Assembly: GCA_002405995.1 (NCBI GenBank)
Contig: DHMW01000056.1
Coordinates: forward strand, 1 to 7,954
Length of the DNA stretch: 7,954 nucleotides
From: Oscillospiraceae bacterium UBA4632
Lineage (GTDB): Bacteria > Bacillota > Clostridia > Oscillospirales > Oscillospiraceae
Direction: 5' to 3'
The notes beneath the pieces were generated by a model, which was not told the DNA's origin, did not search any database, and was given only the letters and a program-made list of their open reading frames with translations. Numbering within the stretch: the first letter of the stretch is position 1; every line of letters starts with the position of its first letter. Positions 1-4,663 of the stretch are shown one piece after another. Position numbers and translations under genes: made by a program.

Positions 1-366
1 AACTCGCAGGCGTTCGACATTGATAAAAAGCTTCGCGACCTTACCGATTCGATGGTGCTTATGTCCTGCCTGTTCGGCTGCATTGGCGTTGTCCGTCCCA
101 TCATCCGCAAAGTTGCCCTTGTGGAAGCGTCTGCGCAAGGGGATAGCCGTATTGCTGATAACCTCAAATTCGGCTCTATTTTCTCGTTCAAATTCCTTTG
201 GCTGCCCGCGTATTTCAAATACTTTGACAGCTTCAATGCTCCCGAACGCCCGCCCGTTACTTATCGCACGGTGTCCAGCGATTTGAAAGTGATGCGTTCC
301 CGCTCTCCGCTGAAAGCTCTAAAAACGATGGAAATTGATAGGGAAGAGGATGACTTTAATGATTAA
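1..366 (+). CDS. Zot/pI-like phage assembly ATPase, C-terminal part (5' end outside window)
   Basis: The frame is open from the first base and ends with TAA at 364-366, giving 121 visible residues. The visible start (SQAFDIDKKLRDLTDS) matches the part of Zot/pI-type P-loop ATPases after Walker B: a polar Q followed by D-[ILV]-x-K-x-[IL]-R, then a hydrophobic strand. Further on, WLPAYFKYFDSFNAPE resembles the aromatic YF-x-x-[FY]DS/T segment found near the end of such ATPase domains. The tail is charged (EIDREEDDFND) with no transmembrane helix or extracellular domain, unlike Zot of Gram-negative phages; a shorter protein would suit a host with no outer membrane. Known family role: inner-membrane motor for extrusion of filamentous phage. 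The Walker A region is outside the window, so another HerA/FtsK-type ATPase from a plasmid or phage is possible. The next gene starts inside its stop region. Confidence 0.55.
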   Translation, partial: NSQAFDIDKKLRDLTDSMVLMSCLFGCIGVVRPIIRKVALVEASAQGDSRIADNLKFGSIFSFKFLWLPAYFKYFDSFNAPERPPVTYRTVSSDLKVMRSRSPLKALKTMEIDREEDDFND

Positions 367-640
367 CGTTCTTGTTTTTGCGCTCCGCCGCTATGCCCGT
401 TTCGGTTCGTATCTCGCTGTATTCCTCGCCGGTGTCGGATTTTCAATTCAGGGTTCTTATTTTTGGGTCCCGCTGGCAATATCTGTTGTTCTCGGTTCTC
501 TCTGCGCCTATGAGCAGCGTCCCAAAAAGGAAAAAAAGAAAGCAGCTGAACAGGATGCCTTTTCAGCTGCACAGGCTGCTATGATAAGCGCTTACATGGC
601 GCAGATGTTTCCCCGAAAGGATGGCGAAAAGAATGATTGA
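359..640 (+). CDS. small two-helix membrane protein of the phage-like operon
   Basis: This encodes 93 residues starting with MINVLVFALRRYARFG. I chose ATG 359 because AGAGGA at 344-349 sits 9 bases upstream; an in-frame TTG at 335 and ATG at 350 lack usable ribosome binding sites. The start overlaps the stop of the ATPase gene in the string ATGATTAA, indicating translational coupling. Residues about 17-50 contain two closely spaced hydrophobic stretches (YLAVFLAGVGFSI and FWVPLAISVVLGSLCAY), likely a membrane hairpin. A very basic segment follows (RPKKEKKKAAEQ), then an alanine- and methionine-rich helix (AFSAAQAAMISAYMAQMF) and a charged end. I do not recognise a family. Small membrane proteins of this shape are common in filamentous phage assembly modules, but that role is inferred only from context. 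Confidence 0.7.
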   Translation: MINVLVFALRRYARFGSYLAVFLAGVGFSIQGSYFWVPLAISVVLGSLCAYEQRPKKEKKKAAEQDAFSAAQAAMISAYMAQMFPRKDGEKND

Positions 641-833
641 ATTTATTTGGCATGACCATAATACGGATAAATTTCGCGTTTTAGAGTTCAAAGATTCAGA
701 CATTGAAATTGCTTTATCCTGCATTTACAATTCGATTGGTTCAAATGTCGAGTGCCGTTTGTGGTATTTGCCGGATGTGCCGAAAGAAGAGGGGACTGGG
801 ATTTCTCCCAGTCCCGCTTTTCTCTTACTTTAG
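633..833 (+). CDS. small protein of unknown function, last gene of the phage-like operon
   Basis: This encodes 66 residues starting with MIEFIWHDHNTDKFRVLEF. ATG 633 is preferred over the in-frame ATG 621, because AAAGG at 616-620 is directly against 621 but 12 bases from 633, and because 633 repeats the 8-base overlap seen at the preceding junction (here ATGATTGA). The protein is acidic and soluble, with a predicted beta-alpha-beta feel and no membrane segment. I do not recognise a family. The last dozen or so codons run through a strong terminator hairpin at 792-815, and the stop (TAG 831-833) lies beyond the T-rich tail. The end of this reading frame is therefore odd: either the true C-terminus was altered, or transcripts often end before the stop. 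All three frames stay open through the hairpin, so no simple frameshift gives an earlier stop. Confidence 0.55.
   Translation: MIEFIWHDHNTDKFRVLEFKDSDIEIALSCIYNSIGSNVECRLWYLPDVPKEEGTGISPSPAFLLL
792..826. terminator. bidirectional intrinsic terminator between converging operons
   Basis: A perfect 10-bp stem (GGGACTGGGA at 792-801 with TCCCAGTCCC at 806-815) encloses a 4-base loop. On the + strand the tail is GCTTTTCTCTT; on the - strand the loop becomes GAAA (a stable GNRA tetraloop) and the tail is CTCTTCTTTC. It starts 9 bases after the stop of the - strand gene, so it suits that operon well, and it also faces the end of the + strand operon, whose last frame it overlaps. Confidence 0.85.
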
Positions 834-1034
834 CAGCAGCTCGATTACCAGCTTCAATCCTTCGGTTTTCCTCTGGTTTTTGTCGTTCGCTTCCTTCTGC
901 CAGTCGCTCAGCGTTTCTCCTTCCTCCGGCGTGTATTTCTGCTGCTCGAGGTAGTCTATTCTGCTCTCGATTGTCTCGATCGCTTCGAGCTTGCCCTCGA
1001 GCATGTACCTTGCTTCTATCGTTTTGCCTGCCAT
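825..1034 (-). CDS. small coiled-coil protein, function unknown (second gene of - strand cassette)
   Basis: This encodes 69 residues from MAGKTIEARYMLEGKLEAIE to a TAA at 825-827. The start has an AGGAGG site (complement of 1045-1051) 10 bases upstream, inside the last codons of the preceding gene, and only 5 bases separate the two genes, so they are coupled. The protein is highly charged and helical, with a coiled-coil-like stretch (LEGKLEAIETIESRIDYLEQQ) in the first half and another helix at the end (TEGLKLVIELLLK). There is no signal peptide, membrane helix or recognisable DNA-binding motif. I cannot assign a function. Position next to a phage-like operon, transcribed against it, would fit an accessory or control protein of the element. 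Confidence 0.7.
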   Translation of the reverse strand: MAGKTIEARYMLEGKLEAIETIESRIDYLEQQKYTPEEGETLSDWQKEANDKNQRKTEGLKLVIELLLK

Positions 1035-1039
1035 TTTCG

Positions 1040-1225
1040 TTAGTCCTCCTTGTAAAATTTGTAAGTTTCCAGTTTGAATTGAAGCGTTTCCATTTCGGCG
1101 ATCAGCCAGCTTGCGTAGGGACTTTCGTCTTTGATGGTGTACATCTGGTGTAGCGCCATCTTCAACGCTTTCACTACCGTGTCGGCCTGTTTTTCGTCGA
1201 TGGAGAATCTTCTTCGTTGCGCCAT
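1040..1225 (-). CDS. small helical protein, function unknown (first gene of - strand cassette)
   Basis: This encodes 61 residues starting with MAQRRRFSIDEKQADTVVKA. ATG 1225 is chosen because a near-perfect Shine-Dalgarno (AAAGGAGGT, complement of 1234-1242) lies 8 bases upstream; a longer frame to 1309 has no such site and would run into an inverted repeat. The N-terminus is basic (RRR) and the rest reads as two amphipathic helices, the second ending in LETYKFYKED. It has no recognised domain. A diverged copy of its first codons lies in inverted orientation at 1429-1446 on the + strand, forming the outer end of a large inverted repeat. The cassette may be controlled through the structured leader upstream of it, though no clear promoter can be placed. 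Confidence 0.7.
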   Translation of the reverse strand: MAQRRRFSIDEKQADTVVKALKMALHQMYTIKDESPYASWLIAEMETLQFKLETYKFYKED

Positions 1226-1445
1226 CGGCTTCGACCTCCTTTCGGATTGTATTTTGTTGTCAAGGTGCTTTTGTGCCCTTACCATGCGCATGGGCGCGCC
1301 TGAATACAAGGGCGGCGAAGCCGTTTATCTTGACCCTTGTATTCTTAGGGCGCGTTTATGCGCAGGGTATAAGCACAAAAAAAGCGCCATGACAACAAAT
1401 ACTCCGAAGGGTAGATGCTGCTGGCGGTAGAAGATTTTCCATCGA
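1197..1445. repeat. large imperfect inverted repeat, about 250 bp
   Basis: Matching blocks are nested around a centre near 1321-1323. From the outside in: 1197-1213 with 1429-1445 (16 of 17 bases); 1235-1262 with 1390-1411 (TGACAACAAA, TAC, TCCGAA and GG shared, with small gaps); GTGCTT 1265-1270 with AAGCAC 1371-1376; 1286-1300 with 1349-1363 (12 Watson-Crick plus three G-T pairs); and GAATACAAGGG 1302-1312 with its perfect complement 1334-1344. A small CGGC-GAA-GCCG hairpin at 1313-1323 sits at the tip. The left outer arm is the start and Shine-Dalgarno region of the - strand gene at 1040-1225; the right outer arm is a non-functional copy of it. As RNA or single-stranded DNA this could fold into one long branched stem. 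Confidence 0.8.
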
Positions 1446-1476
1446 AAACGCATCCTTAGATTGCGTTCACGAGCTT
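1411..1476 (+). pseudogene. degenerate inverted copy of the start of the 61-residue gene
   Basis: Read on the + strand, AGAAGATTTTCCATCGA at 1429-1445 differs by one base from the coding start of the - strand gene (complement of 1197-1213), and translates as RRFSIEN against RRFSIDE in the intact gene. No start codon exists in this frame (the upstream ATG at 1415 is out of frame, and a TGA lies at 1390-1392), and the frame ends at a TAG just after 1470. Similarity to the intact gene fades quickly beyond 1446. It is best seen as a fossil of an inverted duplication, not a gene. Confidence 0.4.
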
Positions 1477-1498
1477 TAGCGAGAGGGCGCAATATTTG

Positions 1499-1525
1499 GC
1501 ATTAACGCATTAAAAGCGTTAATGC
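1499..1525. repeat. perfect 10-bp stem-loop, candidate replication or packaging hairpin
   Basis: GCATTAACGC (1499-1508) and GCGTTAATGC (1516-1525) are perfect complements around the AT-rich loop ATTAAAA. There is no T tract on either side, so it is not a typical terminator. The AT loop and GC ends resemble cruciform hairpins at rolling-circle origins, but no known nick motif could be recognised. Confidence 0.55.
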
Positions 1526-1593
1526 GCCCGCAGGCATGGCGTAATAGCGTATAGGAGCCCGTAGGAGTACGCAACACGTCAGGCGGTCTCCGG

Positions 1594-1609
1594 TACGGCG
1601 ATAGCCGTA
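1594..1609. repeat. short hairpin TACGGC-GATA-GCCGTA
   Basis: A 6-bp perfect stem with a GATA loop lies within the non-coding block. It may be part of a larger fold, since the surrounding bases (1530-1660) are rich in GTAGG/CGTAG-type short repeats. No function is assigned. Confidence 0.4.
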
Positions 1610-1684
1610 GAAGCTCACACAGCGCGCCGTAGGCCGTCGCGTAGCGGTTGCAGAAGATTTCCGCAAGGAACAGAAAGATTTTTC

Positions 1685-1714
1685 TTGACAAGTTTGCTTT
1701 GGGTGTGGTATATG
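1685..1714 (+). promoter_or_regulatory. sigma-A type promoter with extended -10, no gene downstream
   Basis: A perfect -35 hexamer TTGACA (1685-1690) is followed after 18 bases by TATATG (1709-1714), preceded by TGG, which makes an extended -10 (TGnTATATG). Transcription would begin near 1721 and run rightwards into the palindromes and then antisense to the 3' end of radA. No reading frame with a ribosome binding site follows, so the product may be a small RNA. Confidence 0.5.
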
Positions 1715-1750
1715 TAAATCAACGTACAGACCATACCAGAGCATATTAAA

Positions 1751-1781
1751 AATTGAACAAGAATATCAATTTTGTTCAGTT
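1751..1781. repeat. palindrome copy 1 (imperfect)
   Basis: AATTGAACAAGA (1751-1762) pairs with TTTTGTTCAGTT (1770-1781) at 10 of 12 positions around a 7-base centre. It is a relative of the palindrome at 1830-1861, 80 bases to the right; the two differ by a few substitutions and one base of length. Confidence 0.7.
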
Positions 1782-1797
1782 TGTCCTTAACAATGGG

Positions 1798-1811
1798 GAA
1801 GCGAAAGCTTC
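1798..1811. repeat. GNRA-capped hairpin between the two palindromes
   Basis: GAAGC (1798-1802) pairs with GCTTC (1807-1811) around GAAA. G-T pairs could lengthen the stem by two, and TTAATTATTTT follows on the + strand. It may be a weak terminator or a structural element of an RNA started at about 1721. Confidence 0.4.
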
Positions 1812-1829
1812 TTAATTATTTTGGATATT

Positions 1830-1861
1830 GAATTGAACAAAATAAAAATTTTGTTCAATTC
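1830..1861. repeat. palindrome copy 2 (perfect 14-bp arms)
   Basis: GAATTGAACAAAAT (1830-1843) and its exact complement (1848-1861) enclose AAAA. No T tract follows on either strand and the stem is AT-rich, so a protein-binding or recombination site is likelier than a terminator. As an 11-6-11 layout (1832-1842, 1843-1848, 1849-1859) the right half TTTTGTTCAAT matches the E. coli dif XerD half-site TTATGTTAAAT at 9 of 11 positions, but the usually conserved inner TTAT is not kept. Confidence 0.75.
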
Positions 1862-1881
1862 AGGGGACCGGAATAAAACAT

Positions 1882-1936
1882 GATGCACTGAAATGCATCG
1901 CTGCATCTGCCGTCCGCAGCAAAACCTCCTTTTTGC
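1882..1936 (-). terminator. weak hairpins behind radA, possible terminator
   Basis: Read on the - strand after the radA stop there is first GCAAAA-AGGAGG-TTTTGC (complement of 1919-1936), without a T tract. Then comes GATGCA-TTTCAG-TGCATC (complement of 1882-1899), followed by ATGTTTTATT. The second has the order of an intrinsic terminator, but the stem is only 6 bp. Confidence 0.35.
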
Positions 1937-1960
1937 AGACTGCTTTATAGCGGCAAGCAC

Positions 1961-3325
1961 TCACGCCTGTACGATGGCGCGCAGCGCATCAGCAATGTTG
2001 CGCGCTTCGATCAGCGCGAGCCCCTGCGGCGCACGGATCTGGTCCTTGTGCTGCTTTGGAATGATACACGTTTCAAAGCCGAGCCGCCGCACCTCGCTCA
2101 GTCGCTCGCTCAAGTGGTTCACGCTGCGCAGCTCGCCCGTCAGACCGACTTCACCGATGGCGGCAACATGGTTGCCGACAGGCCTGTCGAGATAGCTCGA
2201 TGCGAGCGCCAGCACAGCGGCGAGGTCTGCCGCCGGCTCGTCCACGTTCAGTCCGCCGATAACGTTCAAAAAAGCGTCGCATCCTGATACCTTAAGCGCG
2301 CCGCGCTTTTCGAGCACCGCCATCAGCATGGCAGCACGGTTGTAGTCGAAGCCATTGCTTGTCCGCCGCGCAGCCGACTGCGCCGCGGGCGCAAGCAGCG
2401 CCTGCACCTCAGCCAGCACTGGGCGCTGCCCCTCCATCACGCAGGTCACGCAGGTGCCGGGCGCATCAGCAGGACGCCCGGAAAGCAGCATTTCCGAAGG
2501 GTTCGGCACCTCAACGAGCCCCTCGCTGCGCATCTCAAAAACACCGATCTCATTCGTTGCGCCAAAGCGATTCTTTGCCGCACGCAGAATACGGTAGCTC
2601 ATGTGTGCCTCACCCTCGAAGTACAGCACGCAATCGACCATATGCTCCAGAACCTTCGGACCGGCGATAGAGCCTTCCTTGTTGACGTGTCCGATGACAA
2701 AGACGGTGATGCCCTCCCCTTTGGCAAGCTGCATCAGCTCCAGCGTGCAGGCGCGCACCTGCGCGACGCTGCCGGCAGGTGATTCGAGCGACTCCTGAAA
2801 AAGCGTCTGGATGGAGTCAACGATCAAAACGTCAGGCTTTTCGTCCTCAACAGATTGCAGCACATCGCCAAGGCAGGTCTCTGACAGCACATACAGCTTG
2901 TCCGAGGAGACACCGAGACGATCTGCGCGCAGCTTGAGCTGACGCGGCGATTCCTCGCCGGAAACATACAAAATTTTTGCGTTTTTGCTCAGTTTTCCGC
3001 AAATTTGGAGCATCAGCGTCGATTTGCCGATGCCCGGCGCGCCGCCGACGAGCACAAGCGAGCCCTGAACCGCTCCCCCGCCAAGCACACGGTCCAGTTC
3101 ACCCATACCGGTGAGAAAGCGCAGCTCCTGTGCGGTATCCAGCTCGCCGATGGGACGCGCCCTGGTGCGCAGTGTGCGGTGTGCGCCTGCCTTGACCTTG
3201 ACTGCGTCGCTCACCGTCTGCTCCACCAGCGTGTTCCATGCACCGCAGCTCGGGCAGCGTCCCGCCCATTTTGGCGTTTCGTTGCCGCACTCGGTACAGA
3301 AAAATACACTTTTTGCCTTCGCCAT
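1961..3325 (-). CDS. radA: DNA repair protein RadA/Sms
   Basis: RadA is a RecA-like ATPase that drives branch migration of recombination intermediates in the cytoplasm. At 454 residues it has the usual family length. In order: an N-terminal zinc finger (CTEC at 10-13, CPSC at 24-27); Walker A GGAPGIGKST (94-103); Walker B DVLIVDSIQT (165-174); the RadA signature KNRFG (251-255); and a C-terminal Lon-protease-like domain with GEVGLTGELRSV. The family HVTK motif reads HVNKEG here (213-218), a mild substitution. I chose ATG 3325 (MAKAKSVFFC) because AGAGGT (complement of 3333-3338) lies 7 bases upstream; 11 more codons are open without a better site. The gene follows cwlD by 19 bases in the same direction, so they are probably one transcript. 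A phage-like, hairpin-rich region lies just beyond its 3' end. Confidence 0.97.
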   Translation of the reverse strand: MAKAKSVFFCTECGNETPKWAGRCPSCGAWNTLVEQTVSDAVKVKAGAHRTLRTRARPIGELDTAQELRFLTGMGELDRVLGGGAVQGSLVLVGGAPGIGKSTLMLQICGKLSKNAKILYVSGEESPRQLKLRADRLGVSSDKLYVLSETCLGDVLQSVEDEKPDVLIVDSIQTLFQESLESPAGSVAQVRACTLELMQLAKGEGITVFVIGHVNKEGSIAGPKVLEHMVDCVLYFEGEAHMSYRILRAAKNRFGATNEIGVFEMRSEGLVEVPNPSEMLLSGRPADAPGTCVTCVMEGQRPVLAEVQALLAPAAQSAARRTSNGFDYNRAAMLMAVLEKRGALKVSGCDAFLNVIGGLNVDEPAADLAAVLALASSYLDRPVGNHVAAIGEVGLTGELRSVNHLSERLSEVRRLGFETCIIPKQHKDQIRAPQGLALIEARNIADALRAIVQA

Positions 3326-3344
3326 ACTGTAAACCTCTTTCGCT

Positions 3345-4061
3345 TTACTGCATCGCACTTAAAATGCCTGCTGCAATTGTAACCGCCAATTTCTGCTGAT
3401 ACGCTTCACTTTTAAGCAGCTCGGTCTCCGCGCTGTTGCTCAAAAAGCCGCACTCGATCAGAATGGCAGGCATCCGGACATTTTTCATCAAAAAAATCGT
3501 TCCGTCGATCGCCTTTTCTGTTTTCACGTTTCCCGCATTGACCGTTTGGTTCAGCGCAAGCTGCACGGCGCTTGCAAGCTCGGCACTTCCCTCTTTTTTG
3601 CCGTAAAACACCTGTGCGCCGTGCGTCCGCTTGGATGACGGAAGGCTGTTTTGATGAATACTGACAAGGATATTCCCTTGCGTATTATTGACCAGCTCGA
3701 CGCGATTCTCAAGGTCGGATCGTTTCTTTTCCCGCAGCGTTGATGCGCCAGCGTCATGGATGGAGACATCCTCTGTCCGCGTCATGCACGTTTCCTCGCC
3801 AAGGAATACGAGCAGCGCATCCAGCCGCTGCGCAATGGCAAGATTGATCTCGCTCTCCCTTGTCCCATCAGCAGCGACCGCACCGCCGTCCTCCCCGCCG
3901 TGCCCTGCGTCGATGACCCACGCGTGCGGGACGCGGCTTCCCGCGGGAGCAAAAACAGCAGCGGTATCCGCCAGCGCTGCCGGCAGCGCAAGTGCGGCCA
4001 CAATGAATGCCGCAGCAAGCGCCGCGTATCGCAGCAGCTTTCTTTTCAGCACAATGATCAA
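3345..4061 (-). CDS. cwlD: germination-specific N-acetylmuramoyl-L-alanine amidase CwlD
   Basis: CwlD is a zinc amidase that removes peptide side chains from spore peptidoglycan, the first step in making muramic-delta-lactam of the cortex needed for germination. This 238-residue protein matches the family length. It has an N-terminal hydrophobic signal/anchor (about 9-31), then the Amidase_3 domain: DAGHGGEDGG with zinc ligand H54, E69 in GTRESEIN, H136 in SIHQNS, and the catalytic glutamate E203 in IECGFLSN. The start is TTG 4061 (a GTG three codons later is the alternative), behind GGGGTGAG (complement of 4068-4075). It leads a cwlD-radA pair. Upstream on the - strand lies a perfect TATAAT (complement of 4114-4119) with a poor -35, and a CATAC/ATA pair resembling a sporulation sigma-E/G site. 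An amidase of vegetative cells is less likely given the sporulation genes around it. Confidence 0.9.
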   Translation of the reverse strand: MIIVLKRKLLRYAALAAAFIVAALALPAALADTAAVFAPAGSRVPHAWVIDAGHGGEDGGAVAADGTRESEINLAIAQRLDALLVFLGEETCMTRTEDVSIHDAGASTLREKKRSDLENRVELVNNTQGNILVSIHQNSLPSSKRTHGAQVFYGKKEGSAELASAVQLALNQTVNAGNVKTEKAIDGTIFLMKNVRMPAILIECGFLSNSAETELLKSEAYQQKLAVTIAAGILSAMQ

Positions 4062-4222
4062 AGTACTCTCACCCCAAAACAGCGTATGCCGCGCTGTGCG
4101 GAGCTATGTTTTTATTATACAGGAAGCGGCGCAAAAAGAAAAGCCCTGCTTCCCTTTTTTTGTCCGCTGCATAGGCTGGGGTGAGCGCTTCGCTCAATTC
4201 TCTTGTCAAGGAGGAACATCCT
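4062..4222. promoter_or_regulatory. divergent control region between cwlD-radA and cotJ
   Basis: For cwlD (- strand): TATAAT (complement of 4114-4119) lacks a good -35. A second candidate is ACATAG (complement of 4104-4109) with CATACGCT (complement of 4081-4088), spaced 15 bases, resembling sporulation sigma-E/G promoters but placing the start very close to the Shine-Dalgarno. For cotJ (+ strand): GCATAGG at 4169-4175 with CGCTCAAT at 4191-4198 is a weak sigma-E-like pair. None is decisive. A GAGCG-CTT-CGCTC mini-hairpin occupies 4183-4195. Confidence 0.35.
4122..4161 (+). terminator. terminator-like hairpin with seven-T tail upstream of cotJ
   Basis: GGAAGCGGC (4122-4130) pairs with GCC (4143-4145) and GCTTCC (4148-4153), leaving a 2-base bulge and an A-rich loop. 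The tail is CTTTTTTTG. No + strand gene lies upstream, so it would either block transcripts running antisense to cwlD or act as an attenuator in a long cotJ leader. Confidence 0.5.
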
Positions 4223-4663
4223 TTGAATGAAAGCAAAGCCTCGCCCGGTGTCGGCACGCTGCCAAACGGCTGCTGCGCACCGCTGGCGTTTCCCTACGTC
4301 CCCATACAGAAAAACGACCCTGAGCGTTACTCTCAGCAGGATGCGCTGAATGCCGGCACGCTTTTCCCGGGGCTGAACCTTCCCTTCCGCGCGCAGATGA
4401 AGGCAAAGTATCCGGCTGTCAACACTGCGCTCTCAGAGTTGATGGCGCTGGACTTTGCCATTGATGAGCTGGGGCTTTACCTCACCACGCACCCCGAGGA
4501 CACTGAGGTCCTGAACCTTTATTGGTCGTATATCAAGCTCGGTCAGGAGGGGCGCAAGACCTATGAGGAAAAGTACGGTCCCATTTTGCAGACTGATCTG
4601 ACGCCCGGCAGCTTCAAGTGGCTGAATGACCCGTGGCCCTGGGAATTGGAGGGAAATCAGTAA
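4223..4663 (+). CDS. cotJAB: fused spore coat protein CotJA-CotJB
   Basis: One 146-residue frame carries two proteins that are separate in Bacillus. Residues about 22-56 are CotJA-like (FPYVPIQ, then DALNAGTLFPGLNLPF). Residues about 68-143 are CotJB-like: ALSELMALDFAIDELGLYLTTHPED, YEEKYGPI and the terminal WLNDPWPWE. The joint (RAQMKAKYPAV) shows no stop or start. B. subtilis CotJA and CotJB are each a little over 80 residues, so the fusion is shorter than their sum, mostly by loss at the CotJA ends. The start is TTG 4223, set by AAGGAGG at 4208-4214 with 8-base spacing; the nearby ATG at 4227 is out of frame. It overlaps the cotJC start by one base, keeping the cotJABC order. Known role: coat/outer-core polypeptides made in the mother cell under sigma-E, with CotJA and CotJC depending on each other for assembly. 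Confidence 0.9.
   Translation: MNESKASPGVGTLPNGCCAPLAFPYVPIQKNDPERYSQQDALNAGTLFPGLNLPFRAQMKAKYPAVNTALSELMALDFAIDELGLYLTTHPEDTEVLNLYWSYIKLGQEGRKTYEEKYGPILQTDLTPGSFKWLNDPWPWELEGNQ

Larger units (their letters stand above)
1446..1960. other. non-coding, hairpin-rich intergenic region (candidate phage intergenic/attachment region)
   Basis: No convincing reading frame exists in these 515 bases. What can be seen: a 10-bp stem with AT loop at 1499-1525, an alternative GGGCGC/GCGCCC pairing (1485-1490 with 1524-1529), a TACGGC-GATA-GCCGTA hairpin at 1594-1609, a + strand promoter at 1685-1714, two related palindromes at 1751-1781 and 1830-1861, a GAAA-capped hairpin at 1798-1811, and weak hairpins behind radA at 1882-1936. 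Filamentous phages carry origins, packaging signal and attachment site in such an intergenic region. That reading is inference from the phage-like genes to the left. Confidence 0.5.

Noticed and set aside
335..358. Earlier TTG (335) and ATG (350) starts for the small membrane protein
   Set aside because: Neither has a Shine-Dalgarno at usable distance, while ATG 359 has AGAGGA 9 bases upstream.
1247..1263. TTGACA and TACAAT on the - strand before the small-gene cassette
   Set aside because: The spacing is only 6 bases, so they cannot be the -35 and -10 of one promoter; the TTGACA is shared with the inverted repeat.
1476..1744. Two overlapping - strand frames of 71 and 80 codons in the gene-free block
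   Set aside because: Neither has a ribosome binding site, one starts with TTG, and both run through hairpins with no protein-like pattern.
1830..1861. Palindrome as an SOS (LexA) box or an intrinsic terminator
   Set aside because: The GAAC and GTTC halves are much too far apart for a Clostridia/Bacillus LexA site, and there is no GC-rich stem or T tract for a terminator.
1787..1906. 39-residue - strand frame after radA, behind an AGGAGG
   Set aside because: The AGGAGG is about 18 bases from the ATG, too far, and the frame is made largely of the palindrome sequence.
3688..4230. 180-codon + strand frame over cwlD and its upstream region
   Set aside because: It is antisense to CwlD, with a low-complexity A/S-rich translation and no ribosome site.
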